Assembly: GCA_031420415.1 (NCBI GenBank) | Contig: JANOMT010000006.1 | Coordinates: 1 to 64,000, forward strand | Origin: JANYGA01 sp031420415 | GTDB taxonomy: Bacteria > Vulcanimicrobiota > Vulcanimicrobiia > Vulcanimicrobiales > Vulcanimicrobiaceae | Length of the DNA: 64,000 bases | Direction: 5' to 3' | Shown: one piece after another, positions 25,208 to 32,135 of the stretch | How the letters are laid out: every line of letters starts with the position of its first letter | Numbering within the stretch: position 1 is the first letter of the stretch | The notes under the pieces: model-generated | The model's input: the letters and a program-made list of their open reading frames with translations, nothing else | Told to the model about the DNA's origin: nothing | The model's database searches: none | Position numbers and translations under genes: made by a program

Positions 25208-26727
25208 AGCCGACGTTTTCTCGCGCGCTCGCGATGCTTGCGATTGCTGCGAGCATCACGGGCTGCAGCCGTGCGTCAACGTCGTCGCAGCCGCGCGTGC
25301 CGGCGGGATACTCAACGGACGCCGCGCCGCGTGCGACGCCCGTACCGCCGCCGATGTGGTCGCGGCGGCAACGCGACGAGGTCACCTCGAAGATGTCGGC
25401 GATCTTCACGGGCGATATTGCTGCTGGGATGGGCATCGTCGTCGTTGCGGCCGACGGTTCGCATCTCTTCGCGCGGCGGGCGCGCGTGGCGATGACGCCC
25501 GCTTCGACGCTCAAACTCGTCATCGCGGCGACGGCGCTCGATAGTTTAGGTCCGAAGCATCGCTTCGAGACGCGATTCGTCGGTACGTCGCCGCCCGATG
25601 CCGACGGCGTCTTGCACGGCGGGCTCTGGCTCGTCGGTGCGGGCGATCCGATGCTCGATTCGAAGAACGTGCGCGAAGGCGTCGGCGTGCTCGCGCGCAG
25701 CGGTATCAAACGCATCGACGGTCCGCTCGAGATCGACGATACGTCCTTTGCGGGACCCGAGCAAAACCCGCGTTGGGATCCCGACGACCTCACCTACGAT
25801 TACGCAGCGGGCACGAATGCGATCGCTCTCGACGGCGGTGTGGTGGAGTTCGACGTGACGCCGGGCGCACCGGGGGGCGACGCACACGTTCGCCCGATCC
25901 CCGATAATCAAGCGATCGTTTTTTCCGGTGCGATCCGCACGAGCGGCTATGGTTCGAACACGTTCGTCACGATCGAACGCAAGCCACAACTCGACCGCGT
26001 CGTCGATGGCATGCCGAGTGAATACCTCCTCGACGGTCACATTGCGGCCGGCGAGACGCAGAAATATTATAAGCCCGTGCTCGGTATCACGCAGTATGCG
26101 GGCGGCGTGACCGCGGCCATGCTTGCCGAACGCAACATCGCCTTACCCGCGTCGTATCGCGCGGGCGCGGCTCCGGCAAACGCGACGCCGCTGTGGACGC
26201 ATCGTTCGCCACCGCTCGATTTCATCGTGCGCGACATGCTCGTGCACTCCAATAACCACACGGCTGAGACGCTCTTGCGGATCGTGGGCGAACTCGCGCG
26301 CCATCCCGGCACCGACGACGCGGGCATCGCGTTCGAAAAACGCGAGCTCGCGCGCCTCGGCGTTCCCCGAGAGCGCATGCGCGTGTACGACGGAAGCGGT
26401 CTCGCGCCGGGCGATCGTATCATGCCGCTGACGCTCGCAGAGCTTATTGCCGCGCAGCTCCGCGGACCCAACGCCGACGTCTTCGTACGCGCGATGCCGC
26501 GCGTCGGGCTCGACGGTACCGTCAAGAACCATATCTTACATGCGGCGCTCGGTCGTACGCGCGCGAAGAGCGGTCACATCGAAAACGTCAACGGGCTCGC
26601 AGGCACCGTGCAGACGCGGTATCACGGCCGCGTCGCATTCGCTTTCGTTGTGAACGATCGCCGCGCCAACGCCGACGTCGTCACGATCGAAGAAGATCGC
26701 GCGCTCGACGCACTCGCGCAGTCGTAG
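25204..26727 (+). CDS. dacB: PBP4-type D-Ala-D-Ala carboxypeptidase, lipoprotein
   Basis: A ~507-residue serine peptidase of the S13/PBP4 family that trims or cuts peptidoglycan cross-links. Active-site motifs are all present: STLK (SxxK), SNN (SxN) in MLVHSNNHTAE, and KSG (KTG box) in RAKSGHIENVNG. The N terminus KPTFSRALAMLAIAASITGC is a perfect lipoprotein signal with a Lys/Arg n-region and lipobox SITGC. Keeping that n-region requires a CTG start at 25204, which overlaps the previous stop as CTGA; the ATG at 25234 would leave only 10 residues before the lipid Cys. A proline-rich spacer follows the Cys. Confidence 0.9.
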   Translation: MKPTFSRALAMLAIAASITGCSRASTSSQPRVPAGYSTDAAPRATPVPPPMWSRRQRDEVTSKMSAIFTGDIAAGMGIVVVAADGSHLFARRARVAMTPASTLKLVIAATALDSLGPKHRFETRFVGTSPPDADGVLHGGLWLVGAGDPMLDSKNVREGVGVLARSGIKRIDGPLEIDDTSFAGPEQNPRWDPDDLTYDYAAGTNAIALDGGVVEFDVTPGAPGGDAHVRPIPDNQAIVFSGAIRTSGYGSNTFVTIERKPQLDRVVDGMPSEYLLDGHIAAGETQKYYKPVLGITQYAGGVTAAMLAERNIALPASYRAGAAPANATPLWTHRSPPLDFIVRDMLVHSNNHTAETLLRIVGELARHPGTDDAGIAFEKRELARLGVPRERMRVYDGSGLAPGDRIMPLTLAELIAAQLRGPNADVFVRAMPRVGLDGTVKNHILHAALGRTRAKSGHIENVNGLAGTVQTRYHGRVAFAFVVNDRRANADVVTIEEDRALDALAQS

Positions 26728-26757
26728 AGCTTAAGCGATCGCCGTCATAATATTTTG

Positions 26758-26775
26758 CTAAGGCGATCTTAAGGC
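26758..26775 (+). promoter_or_regulatory. 11-bp-period direct repeat upstream of the phosphoesterase gene, possible operator
   Basis: CTAAGGC (26758-26764) and TTAAGGC (26769-26775) repeat the TAAGGC core with an 11-base (26759 to 26770) step. A related TTAAGCGATC lies at 26731-26740, matching TAAGGCGATC at 26759-26768. Read on the other strand the unit is GCCTTA, somewhat like PhoB-type boxes built from CTTAA units at 11-base spacing. The downstream product is a phosphoesterase. This is suggestive only. Confidence 0.3.
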
Positions 26776-26807
26776 ACCGCAAGCTACCATCGCGGCGGAG
26801 GTAATTT

Positions 26808-29804
26808 GTGCTTTTAAAACAGAGTTCGCGATTTTCGGCCGCGCTCGTTTCTTTTTGCTTTACGTGCACGTCGCTCGCGGGTGCCGCTCCGCCGTTCGCA
26901 AAAATTGCGATCGCGAACGGCGAAAAGACACGTATTCCGACGGGGCAAACGATCACGCCGACCGCGGTACCCGGGGCCGTGTTCCAACGGATGGCGAATC
27001 CGCAACTCCGTCCGGACGGTAACGCCGATGCGGATAGCGCGATGGCGACGGCGGTGAGTCCGGATCACAAAACGCTCGTTGTGCTCACGAGCGGCTTCAA
27101 CGTTTCGGTCAACGACATCGCAGGCAACCCGCTGCGCTTTCCGGTGCTCAATCCCATCACGGGTTTACCGGATCCGACCGTCGTCGACCCCAACGTCGGT
27201 GGCACGGGCGGCTACAATCAGGCGGAATTCGCATTCGTGTACGACATTACGCGCGGCACGCCGGATCTCGTCCAACGCATTCCGATAACGGACACCTACA
27301 ACGGGCTCGCGTGGGATCCCCACGGCGGTCGTTTCTACGTTTCCGGCGGCATCGACGATCGTATCCTCGTGTATAAGCTCGACCACGCGACGGATCAGTA
27401 CTCCCCCGACGCCCCGTTCATCGTTCTCGGCCATAACTCGAACGACGCTGCCGCGATTCCAAAATACGACGGCGGCATACTCAAGAAAACGCCGGCCGGA
27501 CGTGCCATCCCCGCGCTCGTGACGGGCGCCGTTGCGGCGGGTTTCGATTTGAGCCGCGACGGCAAGACGATCGTCGTTGCGAATTTCGAAAACGCGTCGG
27601 CAACTATCGCTGACACGACGACGCGCAAAGTCGTCGCCGAAGTTGCGTTCACGAAGCCCGGCTCGCCGAATCCCGTCGGCGAATTTCCCTTCTGGGTGAC
27701 GGTCAAGAGCAACGACGATGGCGCGTACGAAAAAGCGTATGTGTCGAGCCAACGCGACGACCAAGTCGTGGTTATGAGCGGGACGGCGATCGAAAAGGTC
27801 ATCGCCGTTCCCGCGGGTCCCAATAAGATGACGCTCTCGCGTAACGGCGAGACGCTCTACGTCGCGTGCGGTAACGACGATTCGGTCGCCGTCATCGATA
27901 CCAAAAACGATCGTCTCGAAGGCGTTATCTCGCTCGCACGACCGGGCGATCGATTCAAAGGCGCGAATCCGAACTCGCTCGCGCTCTCGCCCAACGGCCG
28001 CATCCTGTACGTAACGCTCGGCGGCGAGAATGCCGTTGCCGTCGTGAACGTGCGCGAAGGCAACGTGATCGGTCGCATTCCGACCGGTTGGCTTCCGACC
28101 TCGGTGAGCGTTTCGAAAAATGGCGAGATGCTTTACGTCAGCAACGAAAAATCCAACAGCGGGCCCAACCCAGCACAAGTGTACTACTCGTACAACACGC
28201 CCTACGGCACCGCGCTCAACGCGCAGCTCGGCTTCCCCAACCAATACACGTGGGAGACCGAGAAAGCCGATCTGCTCTCGTTCCCCGTGCCCGAGCGTTC
28301 CGAACTCGCAGCGCTCTCGCGTCAGGTCGATGCGAACAACGGTTTCAACAACCGCGGCACCGACGCGACGATGGCGTTCCTTCGCTCGAAGATCAAGCAC
28401 GTGCTCTACATCGTCAACGAGAACCGCACGTACGATCAAGTGCTCGGCGATCTCGGCACCGGCGCCAACGGCGATCCACGCCTGACGTTTTTCACCAAGG
28501 ACATCGCGCCCAATCTTCACGCACTCGCGCGCGATTACGTGACGCTCGATAATTTCTACGACTCGAGCGAGTCCAGCGGCGTCGGTTGGAATTGGGTCAT
28601 GCAGGGTCACACGAACGATTTTACCGAGAAGACGCAGACCGTCTCTTACGGTAATTCGGACGGCCAGGGCCTTACCTACGATTGGCAGGGTATCGTGGCC
28701 AACATGAACCTCGGTCTGCGACCTACCGGCGGCTCGTCGATCTTCGATACGCGCATCACGGGCATCATCGACCCCAGCGGCGCTTCGACGATCTTGCCCG
28801 GTATGAAAGATCCGGTCGCATCGGAAGGTGCGAACGATCTCCATCCGGGCGTCATCGGCGGTTACATTTGGGAAGCGGCCCTGCGCGCCGGTAAATCCGT
28901 GCGCAACTACGGTTGGCAGGACGATCTCACCTATTACTTCACGGGCCCACCGTTCGATCCGGCGCTCGCGCGGCACCCCTTCGAAAACCACGTGCTGCAA
29001 GCGCAGCCGTCGACGCCATCGATCCAACCGATCACCGATCGCTATTATCGCGCCTTCGATCAACGCTATCCCGACGTCTATCGCGTTGAAGAATGGAAGC
29101 GCGAGTTCGATGGATTCGTAAAGAACCGAAATTTCCCGGACCTCACCACGATGACGATCCCGCACGATCACTTCGGTAGCCTCGGCAGCGCGATCGAGGG
29201 TCTCAATACACCGGAACTCGAGATGGCCGATCACGATTATGCCGTCGGGCAAGTCGTCGACGCCATCAGCCATTCGCCGTACTGGCCATCGACCGCGATC
29301 GTCATGATCGAAGACGATCCGCAAGACGGCATGGATCACGTCGACGCGCATCGTTCGATCGCGCACGTCATCTCGGCGTACACGCGTCGCGGTGCGATCG
29401 ACCACACGTTCTACACGACCGTCAACGCGTTACGGACCGTCGAAGAACTCGTGGGCGTGCCGCCGCTCGGCCTCAACGATGCCAACAGCCGACCGATGTC
29501 GACGGTCTTTACGAACGTCGCAAACGTCACACCGTACGAGCCGGTCATTCCGGGCATCCTTTGCACGCTCGCGGCGAAAGATCTCGTTCCGGCGTGCGCC
29601 GATCCGAACGCGGTAAGATCGCGGGCGGTACGGCTCCTGCACGATGCGTCGTGGTGGAATCGCGCGACGCATAACTTCAATACGCGCGAACCCGATCACA
29701 TGAACGGCCGGCTCTTCAATCGCGTTTTACGCTACGGCATCACGGGCGAAGGTTCGATGCCGACGTCGGCACAGGTCGCGAAGGCCGAACCCAAGGACGA
29801 CTGA
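26808..29804 (+). CDS. Secreted YncE-type beta-propeller/phosphoesterase (PF04185-like) protein
   Basis: A 998-residue exported protein. After a signal peptide (to about residue 27), residues ~50-480 form a YncE-like beta-propeller with repeated blades such as DGKTIVVANFENASATI, NGETLYVACGNDDSVAVID and NGRILYVTLGGENAVAVV. Residues ~525-960 are a phosphoesterase domain of the phospholipase C/alkaline-phosphatase superfamily, with KHVLYIVNENRTYDQVLGD, metal ligands in YDSSESSGVG, FVKNRNFPDLTTM and IEDDPQDGMDHVDAHRS. The GTG at 26808 has GGAGG 7-11 bases upstream. A strong terminator follows. A second protein of this type is encoded at 43422. Confidence 0.92.
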   Translation: MLLKQSSRFSAALVSFCFTCTSLAGAAPPFAKIAIANGEKTRIPTGQTITPTAVPGAVFQRMANPQLRPDGNADADSAMATAVSPDHKTLVVLTSGFNVSVNDIAGNPLRFPVLNPITGLPDPTVVDPNVGGTGGYNQAEFAFVYDITRGTPDLVQRIPITDTYNGLAWDPHGGRFYVSGGIDDRILVYKLDHATDQYSPDAPFIVLGHNSNDAAAIPKYDGGILKKTPAGRAIPALVTGAVAAGFDLSRDGKTIVVANFENASATIADTTTRKVVAEVAFTKPGSPNPVGEFPFWVTVKSNDDGAYEKAYVSSQRDDQVVVMSGTAIEKVIAVPAGPNKMTLSRNGETLYVACGNDDSVAVIDTKNDRLEGVISLARPGDRFKGANPNSLALSPNGRILYVTLGGENAVAVVNVREGNVIGRIPTGWLPTSVSVSKNGEMLYVSNEKSNSGPNPAQVYYSYNTPYGTALNAQLGFPNQYTWETEKADLLSFPVPERSELAALSRQVDANNGFNNRGTDATMAFLRSKIKHVLYIVNENRTYDQVLGDLGTGANGDPRLTFFTKDIAPNLHALARDYVTLDNFYDSSESSGVGWNWVMQGHTNDFTEKTQTVSYGNSDGQGLTYDWQGIVANMNLGLRPTGGSSIFDTRITGIIDPSGASTILPGMKDPVASEGANDLHPGVIGGYIWEAALRAGKSVRNYGWQDDLTYYFTGPPFDPALARHPFENHVLQAQPSTPSIQPITDRYYRAFDQRYPDVYRVEEWKREFDGFVKNRNFPDLTTMTIPHDHFGSLGSAIEGLNTPELEMADHDYAVGQVVDAISHSPYWPSTAIVMIEDDPQDGMDHVDAHRSIAHVISAYTRRGAIDHTFYTTVNALRTVEELVGVPPLGLNDANSRPMSTVFTNVANVTPYEPVIPGILCTLAAKDLVPACADPNAVRSRAVRLLHDASWWNRATHNFNTREPDHMNGRLFNRVLRYGITGEGSMPTSAQVAKAEPKDD

Positions 29805-29833
29805 ACTCGGTTCGATCTCCGAAGAAACCATGC

Positions 29834-29868
29834 GAGCGCGCCGCGAGATCGGCGCGCTCGTTTTCTTT
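29834..29868 (+). terminator. Rho-independent terminator
   Basis: GAGCGCGCC (29834-29842) and GGCGCGCTC (29851-29859) form a perfect 9-bp stem with an 8-base loop, followed by GTTTTCTTTC. It ends transcription of the phosphoesterase gene. Confidence 0.88.
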
Positions 29869-29927
29869 CGGTGTTGCGGCGCAACTCGTGGCTAGGATTC
29901 GTGAGACGCCCGCCCTAATCGCTGGCC

Positions 29928-31937
29928 ATGCGGGTCGTCTTTGTGGATAACATTCTCATCGATCGCGCGGACGCCGAGAACGCAATCGAACTCCAGCCGC
30001 ATCTTGGGCTCATCGGTCTCATCGCGGCCGTGCGGATCGCGGGCCACGATGGAGTGCTCTACGATCCGAAGATCGACATCGCTCGGAAGATCGCCCGGCT
30101 CGGCCCGGGTTTCTACGCGACGATCGCGGATCGGATCGCTTCACTCGAGCCCGACGTCGTCGGCTTCACGGCGCTCGGATGCAATTTCGCGAGCATCGTG
30201 AAGATCGCGGCGGCGCTTCGCGCGCTCCGTCCGCAGACCGCGATCGCGCTCGGCGGCCCGCACGCGAGTATTCTCGATCGCGCGATCCTCGAGCGCTATC
30301 CCGTATTCGATGCGATCGTGCGGGGCGAGGCCGATGCGACCATCGTCGCCTTCGTCGAAGCGCTCGGTGGCGGCGGCGCCCTGGCCGACGTCCGTGGGGT
30401 CTCCTATCGTACGGCGGGCGAGATCGTTCGCACGCCGGATGCGGAGGCGATTCTCGATCTCGACGCGCTGCCGTTTCCCGCGTACGACGCCTACCCGATT
30501 CGCGAACTCGGGCTCGCGGTGTTGCGCGTCGACGCAGGTCGCGGTTGTCCGTTCCATTGCTCGTTCTGTTCGACCGCGACATTCTTCGGGCGTCGCTATC
30601 GGCTCAAATCGAGCGCGCGTCTCGTCGCCGAGCTCGATCGGCTCGCGCACGAGTATGGCATACGCAGTTTCACACTCAATCACGATCTCTTCACGGTCAA
30701 CGCGAAGAAAGTCCGCGAGTTCTGTGTGGCCGTCGCGGATCGCGGATATGCGTGGAGTTGTTCGGCGCGGATGGATTGCGTCGACGACGGGTTGCTCGCG
30801 GAGATGGCTGCGGCCGGTTGCGACGCGATCTACTACGGCGTCGAGACAGGGTCGCGACGCTTGCAACGAGTGGTCGAAAAGAATCTCGATCTCGAGCTCT
30901 ACCATCCGCGCGTGGCGACATCGCTCGAACTCGGCATGCTCGTGACCGTTTCGTTCATCACCGGCTACCCGAACGAGACCCTCGCCGATCAAGACGAGAC
31001 GCTCGCGCTTTGCGGCGAGAGCATCGAGCGGTACGGTCGCGAACTCGATATCCAGCTCCACATGCTCACGCCAGAACCGGGCACGGCGCTCTTCAACGAA
31101 TTTCACGAACGGCTCGCGTACGACGGTCACATCACGGATTTTACGTTTCCCGCGATCGAAGCGGACGACGCATCCCTCGCGCGCGACGATCCCCAGAACT
31201 TCGTCTGCCATCACTACTACGCGAGCGGAATCGCGCGCGCGACCAACATCGCTGCGGTCGAGGGTTATAGCGGCCTCTACGCGCTCGATCGTTCGGTCCT
31301 TCGCGCGCTCGCGCGGGCGTACGACGGTTCGTTCGTCGAGCTCGTCCGCGCGTACGGTGCCTATCTGGGCGAGACGCGTTTACCACCGGGGCGGGCACTT
31401 ACGGGCTTCGTCGATGCGCGATTCGGGGAGGCGCACCCACTCGCCGAAACGATCCGGTATATCGTCGCCGTATCCGAGCTCCGCGTGGAGACGCGGGCGT
31501 CGGCCTTCGCTCCAAGCGGCGATCGCGCGATCGCTCTCGCGCGCAACGTTCGGGCGCTCGGGTGCGTGCGCGAGGGTCGCGTGGCGATCGAGGCGCTCCG
31601 GGCCGGTTCTCACGCGAGCGAACTCGATGCGCTCCCGCGCGCACACCGTCTCCTGGTCGCGGCGACGGATGTGCTATCGTACCAAAGTTTTATCGTGGAC
31701 GCGCTCGCGACGGAAGTCGTCGGCGCCCTCGCGACACCGACCGCGCTCGCAGCGTTACGACGGCGATTTGCGGCACGCGGCGCCGACATCGATGCGCTCG
31801 TGTCGACGCTCGCGCTTCTCGGCGCCGTCGTTTACGCGACCGAACCGGGTGAGCCGGATTTACGTCTTCGGCGGGCAGATGATGAAATTGAGGGGGACGC
31901 TCAGGCGCTCGGCGTCGGCGGACGTCCCAACGTGTAA
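29928..31937 (+). CDS. B12-binding-domain radical SAM protein
   Basis: A 669-residue protein. Residues ~1-150 are a cobalamin-binding Rossmann domain (VVFVDNILIDR, PDVVGFTALG, ALGGPHAS). The radical SAM domain has its cluster motif as C-x3-C-x2-C in CPFHCSFCS near residue 205, then FGRRYRLKS and an EXXXXYYGVETGS strand. Residues ~420-669 form an Ala/Arg-rich helical region I do not recognise. Members of this class methylate unactivated carbons or mature RiPPs, hopanoids and cofactors. The last 26 codons are antisense to the RiPP-precursor-like gene. The ATG at 29928 has no obvious ribosome site. Confidence 0.9.
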   Translation: MRVVFVDNILIDRADAENAIELQPHLGLIGLIAAVRIAGHDGVLYDPKIDIARKIARLGPGFYATIADRIASLEPDVVGFTALGCNFASIVKIAAALRALRPQTAIALGGPHASILDRAILERYPVFDAIVRGEADATIVAFVEALGGGGALADVRGVSYRTAGEIVRTPDAEAILDLDALPFPAYDAYPIRELGLAVLRVDAGRGCPFHCSFCSTATFFGRRYRLKSSARLVAELDRLAHEYGIRSFTLNHDLFTVNAKKVREFCVAVADRGYAWSCSARMDCVDDGLLAEMAAAGCDAIYYGVETGSRRLQRVVEKNLDLELYHPRVATSLELGMLVTVSFITGYPNETLADQDETLALCGESIERYGRELDIQLHMLTPEPGTALFNEFHERLAYDGHITDFTFPAIEADDASLARDDPQNFVCHHYYASGIARATNIAAVEGYSGLYALDRSVLRALARAYDGSFVELVRAYGAYLGETRLPPGRALTGFVDARFGEAHPLAETIRYIVAVSELRVETRASAFAPSGDRAIALARNVRALGCVREGRVAIEALRAGSHASELDALPRAHRLLVAATDVLSYQSFIVDALATEVVGALATPTALAALRRRFAARGADIDALVSTLALLGAVVYATEPGEPDLRLRRADDEIEGDAQALGVGGRPNV

Positions 31938-32117
31938 CTCGGCCTGGACCGCGCGCGCGATCCGATCGGGGTCGCGGCTGAGCGCGATTTCTTGCTGCTC
32001 TTGCGTCAGGCCGGCTTTGGTCATCGAAGCGCGCGCGCCGTCGGGCGACTTTCGGAACGCCTCGCTCTCTTCGAGATTCTGTGCGAGGTGCAAAAGATAT
32101 TGAGCGAGCGAAGCCAT
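31860..32117 (-). CDS. RiPP-precursor-like small protein (LigA-like leader plus short core)
   Basis: An 85-residue protein preceded by a strong ribosome site (GGGAGGAACACGT before the ATG at 32117). Residues 1-60 are helical and acidic, with FRKSPDGARASMTKAGLTQEQQ and SRDPDRIARAV. This is the 'sP..A.a.aGLt.eE...l.srD...I' pattern of LigA-like or related leader domains seen in many ribosomal natural-product precursors. The end is different: LSVPLNFIICPPKT, a hydrophobic core-like segment with a single Cys and Pro-Pro. It begins 18 bases behind the cyclase/NB-ARC regulator and its 3' end overlaps the radical SAM gene by 78 bases, tail to tail. Precursor role is inferred; a regulator-associated small protein is the alternative. 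Confidence 0.7.
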   Translation of the reverse strand: MASLAQYLLHLAQNLEESEAFRKSPDGARASMTKAGLTQEQQEIALSRDPDRIARAVQAELHVGTSADAERLSVPLNFIICPPKT

Positions 32118-32135
32118 ACGTGTTCCTCCCGAGCG

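Noticed and set aside
27165..29405. A 746-codon open frame on the minus strand
   Set aside because: It is the mirror of the propeller/phosphoesterase gene. High-GC codon bias keeps the antisense frame open, and its Arg/Asp-rich product has no family features.
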